A stretch of 32,091 nucleotides of DNA from Promethearchaeia archaeon (lineage in GTDB: Archaea; Asgardarchaeota; Lokiarchaeia; Sigyniarchaeales; SOKP01): the NCBI GenBank assembly GCA_029856295.1, contig JAHQWS010000208.1:1-32091 (forward strand), in the 5' to 3' direction. The notes beneath the pieces are model-generated. The model had not been told where the DNA came from. It did not search any database and saw only the letters and a list, made by a program, of their open reading frames with translations. A program made the position numbers and the translations under genes. The number at the start of each line of letters is the position of its first letter. Within the stretch, counting starts at the first letter, position 1. Positions 9,376 through 18,001 of the stretch are shown one piece after another.

Positions 9376-10620
9376 ATGAGTAATTTAGGACCAAAAAAAG
9401 AAAAATACGATAAAATTTTATTAATGTATTCCGGTGGGCTTGATACAAGTGTTATGATCCGTTGGTTACAAGAAACTTACGGAGCGGAAATTTATACTTT
9501 CACGGCAGACTTGGGACAAGAATTTGCTGATCCCACAAGATTTAAGGAAATAGAGGAAAAAGCATATAATTTAGGTGCTGTGAAGCATTTTACTGTTGAT
9601 TGTAAGGAAAAATTTGCTAAAGAATATGTTTTTCCTACAATTAAAGCCAACGGGTTATATCAAGGAGTTTATCCATTAAGTACTGCCGTAGGGAGACCCT
9701 TAATTGCTATAGAAGCTATTAAAATTGCTAAAAAAGAAGGGATTTCTGTACTAGCACATGGATGTACCGGGAAAGGAAACGATCAAATTAGGATCAATAT
9801 AACCGCAAATGCGTATGCCCCTGAAATTGAGGTTTTACAACCATTAATTGAGTGGAATATGGGTAGAGATGAGGAACTCAAATACGCTGAAAGACATGGA
9901 ATTCCAGTCAATAGATATAAGAAATATAGTATAGATGAGAATCTTTTTGGAAGAAGTGCTGAATGTGATATACTGGAAAATCCAAGTGTGGAACCGCCTG
10001 AAGATTCGAAAGAATGGACTACTGCTCCCGAAAAAGCTCCTGATAAACCCGAATATATTACCATTAACTTTGAAGAAGGAGTCCCGGTAGGGTTAAACGG
10101 GGAAAAAATGAGTAGTGTTGACTTATTAAGAACATTACACGATATAGGATGTAAGCATGGTGTTGGAAGAATAGAACATATGGAGGATCGGGCCATTGGA
10201 TTAAAATCAAGGGAAACTTATGAAGTCCCCACCGCATTAATTTTAATTAAAGCGCATAAAGATCTTGAGAAATATGTATGCACTAAACATGAAAACTCTT
10301 TTAAAACTATTGTTGATCAGAGGTGGACGGAATTAGCTTATGAGGGGCTATGGGTGGATCCCTTAAAAGATGCCTTAGAGGCATTCATAAATGAAGTCAA
10401 TAAAAAGGTGACTGGTAGTGCTAAAGTAAAACTATTTAAAGGAAGCGCTGAAGTGGTCGCAAGAGAATCTCCTAACGGATTATATGACTTAAACTTGGCA
10501 ACATACGATACCGAGAGCACGTTTAATCAGAGATTGAGTTATGGTTTTATTCCTCTCTTTGGATTACAATCAAAAATGGGCTTTTTGATCAAAAAAAAAT
10601 TGAAAGAAGAAAAGAAATAG
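9376..10620 (+). CDS. argG: Argininosuccinate synthase
   Basis: 414 residues, near the usual 400. It joins citrulline and aspartate using ATP to make argininosuccinate in arginine synthesis. The N-type ATP-binding loop SGGLDTS is at residues 19-25, followed by TADLGQE. The block GCTGKGNDQIR, which contacts substrates, and YSIDENLFGRSAE are intact. The start is the ATG at 9376; a GATGG element just upstream may help ribosome binding. Stop is TAG, which shows that TAG ends translation normally here. No argH or other arginine gene is adjacent; dapA follows after about 110 bp on the same strand. Confidence 0.97.
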   Translation: MSNLGPKKEKYDKILLMYSGGLDTSVMIRWLQETYGAEIYTFTADLGQEFADPTRFKEIEEKAYNLGAVKHFTVDCKEKFAKEYVFPTIKANGLYQGVYPLSTAVGRPLIAIEAIKIAKKEGISVLAHGCTGKGNDQIRINITANAYAPEIEVLQPLIEWNMGRDEELKYAERHGIPVNRYKKYSIDENLFGRSAECDILENPSVEPPEDSKEWTTAPEKAPDKPEYITINFEEGVPVGLNGEKMSSVDLLRTLHDIGCKHGVGRIEHMEDRAIGLKSRETYEVPTALILIKAHKDLEKYVCTKHENSFKTIVDQRWTELAYEGLWVDPLKDALEAFINEVNKKVTGSAKVKLFKGSAEVVARESPNGLYDLNLATYDTESTFNQRLSYGFIPLFGLQSKMGFLIKKKLKEEKK

Positions 10621-10734
10621 AATATCTTTATATTAATATTATTCTCTTTTATAAGATTTTTAATAAGGCTTATAAAGGATTCTATACAAATAATACTTTA
10701 ATCAACAGATTAAATTAAATTGGTTGAGATTGTT

Positions 10735-11634
10735 ATGTCAAAACTGGATAAATTGAAAAATGTAATAACCGCAATGATTACACCATTACATGAGGATTTT
10801 AGTATAGATGAAGAAAAATATCGCGAGTTCATACGGTTCCAGATTGAGAATGGTTGTCAACCTTTAACCATGGGAACAACCGGAGAGAGCGCAACCTTAT
10901 CTCATGAGGAACACCACTATGCTATAGATATTACTGTCGATGAGGGAAAAAAGAGCGGAAAGGATCCATTTGTGTTAGCAGGAACAGGGAGCAATTCTAC
11001 TAAAGAAGCTATTTCACTTTCTCAATATGCTGAAAAAGCAGGTGCTGATGGATGTCTTATTGTTGTTCCATACTATAATAAACCAGTTCAACATTCTTTA
11101 ATAGACCACTATTCGGCAATTGCAGATGCTATTTCATTGCCGATTATTATATATAATGTTCCAAGTCGTACAGTGCGCAACATAGACCCAGATACAATAG
11201 CTACACTAGCCAATAAAAAAGATAACATAGTTGGAGTAAAAGAGGCAAGTGGAAATATTGATCAAATAACACAAATAATTAAAAATACTCCAGATGATTT
11301 CATAGTTTTAAGTGGAGATGATGGTATGACTTATCATCTCATGGCCTTAGGTGGAGTGGGAGTTATTAGTGTTGTTTCTAATATTGTTCCTGCGAAAATC
11401 TTTGAATTTACAAAAACAATGAATGCAGGAGATTGGGATAAAGCTAGGAAAATGCACTTAGAGCTATATGATCTTTTCAAAGTTTTATTCATAGAGACTA
11501 ATCCCGGTCCTGTGAAATATGCTGCTGAAATTATGGGAATCATGAATAAACGCATGAATTTACCAATGACTCCACCGTTAGAACTAAATCAAGCAAAAAT
11601 CAAAGCCGTACTAGAAAGTTTAAAATTACTTTAA
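10735..11634 (+). CDS. dapA: 4-hydroxy-tetrahydrodipicolinate synthase
   Basis: 299 residues from the ATG at 10735; a TTG at 10720 is possible but less likely. It condenses pyruvate with aspartate semialdehyde, the first committed step to diaminopimelate and lysine. The TIM-barrel signatures are intact: GTTGES near the N-terminus, the proton-relay Tyr140 in IIIYNVPSRT, and the Schiff-base Lys169 in VGVKEASGN. Related aldolases (KDG or N-acetylneuraminate lyases) share the fold, but dapB starts 26 bp downstream and settles the assignment. GGTTGAG just before the ATG is a weak ribosome site. It ends at TAA. Confidence 0.95.
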   Translation: MSKLDKLKNVITAMITPLHEDFSIDEEKYREFIRFQIENGCQPLTMGTTGESATLSHEEHHYAIDITVDEGKKSGKDPFVLAGTGSNSTKEAISLSQYAEKAGADGCLIVVPYYNKPVQHSLIDHYSAIADAISLPIIIYNVPSRTVRNIDPDTIATLANKKDNIVGVKEASGNIDQITQIIKNTPDDFIVLSGDDGMTYHLMALGGVGVISVVSNIVPAKIFEFTKTMNAGDWDKARKMHLELYDLFKVLFIETNPGPVKYAAEIMGIMNKRMNLPMTPPLELNQAKIKAVLESLKLL

Positions 11635-11660
11635 TTCGTATTATATTTTGGGTGATGTTT

Positions 11661-12482
11661 TTGATAAAATTGTTAATTTTAGGCGCAAGCGGTTCCATGG
11701 GGCGGTTAATTAGTAAGTTAGCACTAGATGATAATGAAATTCAGGTAGTTGCAGCATGTGATGTAAGCAATATTGGACAACCGCTTGAAAATTTAACAGG
11801 AACTATAGACCCCAACAAGTTGATGATTCGTGATATTAATGATCTTCAAAAAATTATAAACGATACAGCTCCAGACGTAGCCGCCGATTTTTCAATAGCA
11901 AAAGCTACGGAAAAAAATTGTTTGATTTGCATAAAGAATAAAATTAGATGCGTTATTGGTACCACAGGTCTAACTCAAGAATTTTTAGACGAATTTGAAA
12001 AATTAATTATAGAGTATGAATCCCCAGCAGTAATATCTTCAAATATGGCAACAGGAGTGAATATATTTTTTAAAATGGTCTCAATTTTGACTGCGTATTT
12101 AGAAGATTGGGATATAGAAATAATAGAAGCCCATCATCATAGAAAAGTAGATGCGCCGAGTGGGACGGCTTTAACTTTAGGAAATATAATCGGGGATACT
12201 ATTGGAAGTGATTTTAATGAAATTGCAAAATATGGTCGTGATTTAGGGCCTAATAAGAGAATAGTAGGAGCTAAAAATGAAATAGGGGTTCACTCCATTC
12301 GTGCAGGTGATATTGTGGGTGATCATATTGTTCTTTACGCTGGAACTGGAGAAAGAATCGAATTTAAACATCAAGCTCATAGTAGGAATTGTTTTGCAAG
12401 CGGAGCTATAACAGCTATTAAATTTATTGCAAATGCTCAAGAGAATAAGATTTATAGTACTCGCGAAGTTTTAGGTCTATAA
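11661..12482 (+). CDS. dapB: 4-hydroxy-tetrahydrodipicolinate reductase
   Basis: 273 residues. It reduces hydroxy-tetrahydrodipicolinate with NAD(P)H, following DapA in the diaminopimelate route. A Rossmann loop GASGSMG starts the protein, and the catalytic His/Lys segment HHHRKVDAPSGTAL lies at about 157-171. The open frame reaches back to a GTG at 11652, but GGTGAT at 11651-11656 is a good ribosome site 4 nt before TTG at 11661, and starting there gives the family-typical MIKLLILGASG. It lies 26 bp behind dapA and is almost certainly co-transcribed with it. It ends at TAA. Confidence 0.95.
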   Translation: MIKLLILGASGSMGRLISKLALDDNEIQVVAACDVSNIGQPLENLTGTIDPNKLMIRDINDLQKIINDTAPDVAADFSIAKATEKNCLICIKNKIRCVIGTTGLTQEFLDEFEKLIIEYESPAVISSNMATGVNIFFKMVSILTAYLEDWDIEIIEAHHHRKVDAPSGTALTLGNIIGDTIGSDFNEIAKYGRDLGPNKRIVGAKNEIGVHSIRAGDIVGDHIVLYAGTGERIEFKHQAHSRNCFASGAITAIKFIANAQENKIYSTREVLGL

Positions 12483-12818
12483 TTAGTTTCTTTTATAAAA
12501 AGTTTTTTTAAATGTCTCAATTCTAATATATTTTTTATATTATAAGAACATAAAGATATAAGATAAAATTATAAAAAATTATCAGAGCAGATCGGTATTA
12601 TCATCAATCTTTGTTAAGATTTCATTACGCCAACTCTTCATCGAGATCAATTAAAGGGTATCCAAGCCTTAAATGTCTCATTTTTATAATTTTATCTCAT
12701 TATAAAAAAGATGAATAAGGTATTTAATTTTATTCTTAAACAGAAGTCCGAAGCAAATTTTAATTTGCAAGGAGTTTTATTTTTTATTTTTACTCGTCAT
12801 TCCCTGAAAAAAGGAATA
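12483..12818. other. Intergenic region between dapB and the DUF362 gene
   Basis: 336 bp between two converging genes. It holds a 17-bp inverted repeat (listed separately), a 12-bp direct repeat TTAAATGTCTCA at 12508-12519 and 12669-12680, and a short palindrome GCAAATT-TT-AATTTGC at 12753-12768. On the minus strand inside the inverted repeat, short frames read like decayed coding sequence (RHLRLGYPLIDLDEELA, then a 19-codon frame starting MKSWRNEILT), each soon stopped. I see no complete gene or RNA. Confidence 0.5.
12561..12697. repeat. 137-bp segment bounded by 17-bp inverted repeats
   Basis: The left arm AGATAAAATTATAAAAA (12561-12577) is the exact reverse complement of the right arm at 12681-12697. 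About 103 bp lie between them. This could be a small non-autonomous element (MITE-like) or the remains of a mobile element next to a foreign-looking gene pair. The arms are AT-rich and no target duplication is clear, so chance remains possible. Confidence 0.35.
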
Positions 12819-14099
12819 CTATTCACTTCTCTGTGTTTTCATCTTTTTTAATAAAGCTTCGTTCTCATCTTCCATTCTTTTTCTACCTTTTTTAGGATTT
12901 CCTAGCAACTCCAAATCTGGTTGATCTTTTCTATCCACTACCGCCCAGTATGGAAGAGGCTCACCAGGAGGGCATCCCATTACAAACAAACAGCTCTCAC
13001 CGGCTGTATCAATCTTCTTTTTCAGGGCTTTTGTGCAATCGCCCACGAGAATAAGATTTTTACCAAAACGGACGCCTTCAGGGATCTCCTTCTTCCTCCC
13101 TAATACGATATCAATTCCCTTATTCATGTCATATCCGTCCAATAACTTCAGTTTTGCCATGCTGAACGCCATAAGCCCCTGACAAGAACTGCAGGCATTT
13201 TCGATGTAAAAGTTATACTCTGGCCATGCTGCAAACCCCTCCAAGTACGGTAAATGCAACCGTTTGTAGACCTCTTTTATTGTGTTTCCTCTGATTTCTA
13301 TTTTGTCCTCATCCACAACCCCAAGACCTCGCTCACGGGCAGCCTCAAAGTAATCTACTTCTTTAATGGGCAGGCCAATCATTCTACAGACAGTGGCATC
13401 GAGAGCCACCGGGTCTTGACTGGCAACAATACAGCCGAAATCCACAGGGTTCCCTGTTGTGTGTGGGCCGTATCCCTCCATAGGTCGAATAAGATCCGCA
13501 ATGGAAAGGTCTGCCCTGACAACAGACCAGAGATCCATCATTGCAGCAGCGAGATTGGTCATGTGCATAGTTCCATGGATAGCATCCTGTACCACACCCT
13601 TTATATTTTTAAGGGCACAGGTAAACACCATACTCACATGTGTCTTAAAGATGGGAACATTTACTATATGATCTGCCTCCAGTAAAAAGCGCGGCAATTT
13701 TATGTTTCTTAAAGCTGATCTGGGGTTTTCAATTTTTTTCCTTATCAAATCAGGGTCACTTTTAATATCACGAATGTCATCTACTCCTGCCTCCTCAGCT
13801 GCTTTCTTTATTCCACTTATTTCAAGGCAGTTCATAGTATCACACCCTATGGCTGCTGCTTCAGCCAGAATGATCTTCTTTGGATTAGCCTTCTGAATAG
13901 CCTCAATAACGGCCTTCACAACAGCCGGACTCGTACACACGGAACTCTCGGGTGGACCCTCATGGCCTCCATTAGGCTTAACAACCACTGTTGAACCCTC
14001 TCTGATGAGGGACTCAACCCCACCAAGATGATTGAGGGCATCTTCCACCATTTTTTTGGCGACAGTACCTTTTACAATGGAAACAATCGATTTTGACAT
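12819..14099 (-). CDS. DUF362 family protein with C-terminal Cys motifs
   Basis: 426 residues. The DUF362 core spans about residues 1-290 (VVVKPNGG, VPIFKTHVSM, LKNIKGVVQDAIHG, ASQDPVALDA). The C-terminal part has cysteines in ENACSSCQGL (about 304-307), GDCTKAL (about 355) and MGCPPGEPLP (about 374), which could hold a metal or cluster. DUF362 proteins are often linked to iron-sulfur chemistry, but the reaction is unknown. It lies 62 bp behind the M24 enzyme gene on the same strand and has a textbook ribosome site, AAAGGAGG, 6 nt before the ATG. The G+C content (about 45% in a counted line against about 33% in dapB) suggests transfer from a bacterium. It ends at TAG. Confidence 0.8.
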   Translation of the reverse strand: MSKSIVSIVKGTVAKKMVEDALNHLGGVESLIREGSTVVVKPNGGHEGPPESSVCTSPAVVKAVIEAIQKANPKKIILAEAAAIGCDTMNCLEISGIKKAAEEAGVDDIRDIKSDPDLIRKKIENPRSALRNIKLPRFLLEADHIVNVPIFKTHVSMVFTCALKNIKGVVQDAIHGTMHMTNLAAAMMDLWSVVRADLSIADLIRPMEGYGPHTTGNPVDFGCIVASQDPVALDATVCRMIGLPIKEVDYFEAARERGLGVVDEDKIEIRGNTIKEVYKRLHLPYLEGFAAWPEYNFYIENACSSCQGLMAFSMAKLKLLDGYDMNKGIDIVLGRKKEIPEGVRFGKNLILVGDCTKALKKKIDTAGESCLFVMGCPPGEPLPYWAVVDRKDQPDLELLGNPKKGRKRMEDENEALLKKMKTQRSE

Positions 14100-14161
14100 A
14101 TTTATCCTCCTTTTTATCTATTCTTACAATCTATTTTTTTTGCTACCTTATTTGACAGCCT

Positions 14162-15406
14162 TTATTTATATGGAATCCAGCATTCCATCAGTTCTTCTAT
14201 TGGCCATCGTGTAAGTACTTCACAGCCGTTTTTTGTAACAAGAACATCCTCTTCCAGCCGAACGCCATCTTTACCACCTTTTTTACCGGTGTATGTCTCG
14301 AGGGCGAGAACCATCCCCTCTTTGAGTTCTGTTGGCGGTAAACCTGCTTGCATCGTTATACGGCTGATACCTGGAGGATCGTGAAGCGTAAGGCCAAGAC
14401 CGTGGCCAACTGCGTATGGTAATACCTCAGCCCATGAATCATATCCCCAGTATTTAGGTGAATCCGGCCATTTCTCAGCGATATCGTTTGTTGTATTCCC
14501 CGCCTTTACAGCGCTTATCCCGTCATACAGCATCTTGTGGCATTCCTCGTACAGATCTTTCTGTTCCTGAGTGGCCTTTCCACAGCAAAATGTTCTGTAG
14601 ACACAGGACATATAGCCTTGGTAGGAAGCCCCATCAACATCTATATAGATCAGATCACCAGGTCGTATCGGTTTGTCAGTAAATGACCATCCGTAAGGAT
14701 TTGTATTGTAACCGGAACAGCATACCAAATCTTCTGTGTGATCATCACCTTCCTCATATAGGGCCTTTATACCTATGCCGACGAGATCACATTCCCTTAT
14801 ACCCGGTTTTATGGCGTCAGCAATATCTGCAAACGCCTTCTCGGAGTTTGCACAAGTAATACGCATCAGTTCTATCTCATCTTGAGTCTTTATCCATCTA
14901 GCCTCATCCATTGTGATCTTTCCATGGACCGCTTTAATTCGCTTTTTGTTAAAGGCCTCAGCGTAGAGCATCTGTAGAGTAGTTCCATCAATCCCTATTG
15001 GTTCTTCCTCCACGCCATGTTCTTTCATCAATTTAATCATTTCCTTAACAAGAGTTTTGATAAACATATTATTCGCATCCCTTGCAACAATCTTTGCTGG
15101 AGGAAAAGAAGGTTTTACTCTACCCTCCATCCAGGGCATTCTCCTCTCAGTTTCTGAGGGGGTACCCCCACCGAATAGGTATGGCTCGCCATTTCTTGCT
15201 AGAAAAACGATCTGCAGTTCAAGATTCCGCATGGGAGTGGTAACATAGTAGGATGTGAGATACCTTATATTGGCGTGATCAAAGGTTATCAAGGCTCCAA
15301 GACCATCCTTTTCCATCTGTTCCTTTGCCCGTTGTAACCTTTCTGTACGTAAACGGTCGTAATTGACCCGTTGTTCATAATCTACCGCATATTTTCCAAA
15401 TGCCAT
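14162..15406 (-). CDS. M24 metallopeptidase-fold enzyme, DddP-like
   Basis: 414 residues with the creatinase-type N-terminal domain (residues 1-170) and the pita-bread M24 domain. Expected metal ligands are Asp256 and Asp258 in IDVDGASY, His335 in VGHGLG, Glu in LALETYTG and Glu in VRLEEDVL; His342 in TLHDPPG is the usual second His. The ligand normally Asp at +12 from Asp256 is Cys268 (YMSCVYRTF). The segment SGYNTNPYGW and the double Asp resemble the DMSP lyase DddP more than ordinary Xaa-Pro peptidases. A peptidase, a C-S lyase or another hydrolase all remain possible. GAGGAATT precedes the ATG. The base composition (about 48% G+C in a counted line) and the partner gene suggest horizontal transfer. 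Confidence 0.75.
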   Translation of the reverse strand: MAFGKYAVDYEQRVNYDRLRTERLQRAKEQMEKDGLGALITFDHANIRYLTSYYVTTPMRNLELQIVFLARNGEPYLFGGGTPSETERRMPWMEGRVKPSFPPAKIVARDANNMFIKTLVKEMIKLMKEHGVEEEPIGIDGTTLQMLYAEAFNKKRIKAVHGKITMDEARWIKTQDEIELMRITCANSEKAFADIADAIKPGIRECDLVGIGIKALYEEGDDHTEDLVCCSGYNTNPYGWSFTDKPIRPGDLIYIDVDGASYQGYMSCVYRTFCCGKATQEQKDLYEECHKMLYDGISAVKAGNTTNDIAEKWPDSPKYWGYDSWAEVLPYAVGHGLGLTLHDPPGISRITMQAGLPPTELKEGMVLALETYTGKKGGKDGVRLEEDVLVTKNGCEVLTRWPIEELMECWIPYK

Positions 15407-15663
15407 TTTTAATTCCTCATTTATTTACAATGTATTGATATAATAAGACAATCAATTATATAAATATCTCTTTTATGAGATATAGTCAATAGAAATATCA
15501 AAATACATTACTCTCTTGCCTAATAGGTGCTATTTTGATGACTAATTTTTATGATATAAAAGGTAAGAAAAAAATTAATCTTGAAAAACCCCTCTAAGAA
15601 AATTATTTCGAAGATTCATGATTTTAAGACTATTTTTTTCAGTGTAAAAAAAAAGTTAATAAG

Positions 15664-16977
15664 TCATTTTAAATGATCTGGAATAATTTGGCTTTTTAAT
15701 AAATCTTTATAAGTTTCAGCTTCCCTAACTAACATGTCTTCTCCATTATTAATTAAGACTTCGGCCGGGCGCGGACGGGAATTATAAGAGCTACTCATTA
15801 TAAAACCATAGGCTCCTGAATCTAATATCGCTAGATATTCTTCTTCTTGTAATTCATGTAATGTTCTTTCCTTACCAAGTATGTCTCCGGACTCACATAT
15901 AGGCCCAGCAATATCATATTTCATTTCCTTTCTATCTTCGTTCTGAAGGCATGAAATGATGTGATGATAAGATCCATACATCGTGGGGCGAATTAATGTA
16001 TTGAAACCAGCGTCTACTCCAGCAAATAATTTATATCCGTTATTCTTAATTGTATTAATTTGAGTTAAAATTATACTTGCCTCGGCTGATAGATAACGAC
16101 CTGGTTCAACTTTAATTGCGGGTTTTTCCATTCCCATTTTTTCAATGGCTTCTTTAGACCTTTTAACAACAATTTCTTTATATACTTCTAAATCTAAAGG
16201 ATCTTCCTCAGGACGATAAGGTATCCCTAAACCACCTCCAAAATCAACAAATTCAAATGTAATATCTAACGTATCTGCCAGATTAATGATAATTCCCAAA
16301 TATTTATCAATTGCTTTATCATAATCATACGGATTAATAATACCGGAACCAATATGTATGTGAGTTCCAAATTGTTTGAAACCAAATCCCTTAGCTTTTA
16401 AATATGCTTCTATAACTTGATTATCCAAAATTCCAAATTTAATCTCTTTACCTGCCGTTATGGTGTGGACATGGTGACCTGCCCCGAACTCAGGGTTAAT
16501 TCTAAAAGAGATTATTTTTTTTTCCTTCCCTAACTCATCATGAATTCTGGCCAATCTTTTTAGTTGACTAATACTATCCAGATTAACCAATACATCATTT
16601 TCTACAGCAAATTTAAAATCATCATTAGTAAACATATTTCCGGTGTAAATTATGTGTTCTGGTTTTGCTCCCGCTTTTAAACAAGTATGGACTTCTCCTA
16701 CAGATGAACAATCAAAACCAGCCCCCTCTGATAAGAGGATTTTCAATACAGATAAACTTGTATTTGCCTTAACTGCGAAATGAATTTGGTTATTTTTATT
16801 TTCGGAATCTAAAACTTGCTTGAGAGTTTTATAGCGTTCCCTTATTAATCTTTCATTTATGACGTAGACTGGGGTTCCGTATTTTTTAGCCAAATCAATA
16901 GTATTAGCACCTGCAATATGGAGAACACCATTCTGGTATTCTAAATCCTTATTTTTTAACCATTCTTGGTAATTCAT
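15664..16977 (-). CDS. lysA: Diaminopimelate decarboxylase
   Basis: 437 residues, slightly longer than the usual 415-430. It decarboxylates meso-diaminopimelate to lysine with pyridoxal phosphate. The fold-III PLP lysine is Lys70 in IHFAVKAN. HIHIGSGI and the glycine loop FVDFGGGLGIPY bind the phosphate, VEPGRYL is intact, and the cysteine in GPICESGDIL comes from the partner subunit's active site. AAGG precedes the ATG at good spacing. It lies 16 bp after dapF on the same strand, so the two form an operon. It ends at TGA. Confidence 0.96.
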   Translation of the reverse strand: MNYQEWLKNKDLEYQNGVLHIAGANTIDLAKKYGTPVYVINERLIRERYKTLKQVLDSENKNNQIHFAVKANTSLSVLKILLSEGAGFDCSSVGEVHTCLKAGAKPEHIIYTGNMFTNDDFKFAVENDVLVNLDSISQLKRLARIHDELGKEKKIISFRINPEFGAGHHVHTITAGKEIKFGILDNQVIEAYLKAKGFGFKQFGTHIHIGSGIINPYDYDKAIDKYLGIIINLADTLDITFEFVDFGGGLGIPYRPEEDPLDLEVYKEIVVKRSKEAIEKMGMEKPAIKVEPGRYLSAEASIILTQINTIKNNGYKLFAGVDAGFNTLIRPTMYGSYHHIISCLQNEDRKEMKYDIAGPICESGDILGKERTLHELQEEEYLAILDSGAYGFIMSSSYNSRPRPAEVLINNGEDMLVREAETYKDLLKSQIIPDHLK

Positions 16978-16993
16978 TTTTCCTTACCTTTTA

Positions 16994-17875
16994 TTATATT
17001 TTTATACAATCAATAAAACCTTCAAAAGACTTTTCTACTGGACCTTCCATGAAAACTGTTTCTCCTGTATATGTAATTATTAAATCTCCTCCGTCATTAT
17101 GAACGACCACAGGTTTATTTTCTTCAAAATTATTAAGTAACGTTCCAGCAACAACAGCTGCACATGTACCTGTACCGCAAGATTTAGTTACTCCAACACC
17201 TCGTTCATAAACCCGGAGAATTGCCTCATTTTTTGAAAGTATCTTAACAAACTCAACATTAACCTTCTTAGGAAACCGTTCATGAGGTTCTATTGCTGAA
17301 CCATATTTATTTAAATCGTTATCATCCAGTTGATCTTCCACAAAAATAACAGCATGTGGATTGCCCATGGATATACCGGTAAACTGGAATTTTTTATCCA
17401 AAACTTCAATAGACTCATCTATACAATTGTCAGAATTTTTAATTGAAACCACTGGTATCTCATCGCATTCAAGAATAGGAGCACCCATATTAATTTTAAC
17501 CGCCTCCACTTTATCACCATTAATCTTTAAATCCCCAATCATAATACCCTTTAACGTCTCGATGTTGATTCTTGACTTTCTCACAATATTTTTTTCATAT
17601 ACATATTTACAGAAACACCTAATCCCATTCCCGCACAATTCAGCCTCAGAACCATCGTCATTGAAAATCCTCATCCTAATATCTGCCTTTTCGGAATCAC
17701 AGACGAAGATTAAACCATCAGCTCCAATAGAAAAATGGAATTCGCATAGCTTTTTTGCTAAAAGACTCTTTTTTTGTTCGGGAATCTCTAATTCAATATT
17801 ATTTATTATAATGTAATCGTTCCCCAATCCGTGGTATTTTCCGAATGTTAGGTTTTCTATCAAAATTTCATTCAT
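16994..17875 (-). CDS. dapF: Diaminopimelate epimerase
   Basis: 293 residues from the ATG at 17875; a TTG two codons upstream is possible. It converts LL- to meso-diaminopimelate without a cofactor, using two cysteines. Both are present: Cys81 in AELCGNGIRCF and Cys233 in TKSCGTGTC. The N-terminal FGKYHGLGND and the central GNPHAVIFVED are typical. It is the first gene of the dapF-lysA unit and is divergent from a TrmB-like regulator, with 126 bp between the two start codons. dapD/E or dapL genes are not in the window, so the middle of the pathway is encoded elsewhere. Confidence 0.96.
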   Translation of the reverse strand: MNEILIENLTFGKYHGLGNDYIIINNIELEIPEQKKSLLAKKLCEFHFSIGADGLIFVCDSEKADIRMRIFNDDGSEAELCGNGIRCFCKYVYEKNIVRKSRINIETLKGIMIGDLKINGDKVEAVKINMGAPILECDEIPVVSIKNSDNCIDESIEVLDKKFQFTGISMGNPHAVIFVEDQLDDNDLNKYGSAIEPHERFPKKVNVEFVKILSKNEAILRVYERGVGVTKSCGTGTCAAVVAGTLLNNFEENKPVVVHNDGGDLIITYTGETVFMEGPVEKSFEGFIDCIKI

Positions 17876-17956
17876 AAACAATTCAGCTTGCTTGAGCTTA
17901 TTAAATTAATATTAACTCTTTGTAAGTTAAAATATATTCCGAATAATTTAAATTTA

Positions 17957-17982
17957 TTTGTGTATATATACATATATACAAA
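17957..17982. promoter_or_regulatory. Palindromic operator candidate between dapF and the TrmB-like gene
   Basis: A perfect 12-bp palindrome TGTATATATACA (17961-17972) is followed by TATATACA (17973-17980), and the whole 26-bp block has imperfect dyad symmetry (TTTG at one end, CAAA at the other). It lies about 20 bp before the regulator's ATG and can hold both a TATA element and a binding site. Binding by the TrmB-like protein is inferred. Confidence 0.4.
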
Positions 17983-18001
17983 TAGAAAACATAAGGTAAT
18001 T

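Noticed and set aside
9783-10196. A 137-codon minus-strand frame inside argG
   Set aside because: Serine/leucine-rich shadow of a highly conserved gene on the other strand.
12753-12768. GCAAATT/AATTTGC palindrome as a terminator
   Set aside because: Short AT-rich stem with no clear T-run placed for either gene; archaeal termination does not need such hairpins.
13254-13685. A 143-codon plus-strand frame opposite the DUF362 gene
   Set aside because: The minus-strand frame has conserved motifs and a strong ribosome site; this one does not.
17888-18001. A 38-residue N-terminal extension of the TrmB-like protein
   Set aside because: It would translate the palindromic promoter region; the ATG at 18002 gives the normal start and has AAGGT before it.
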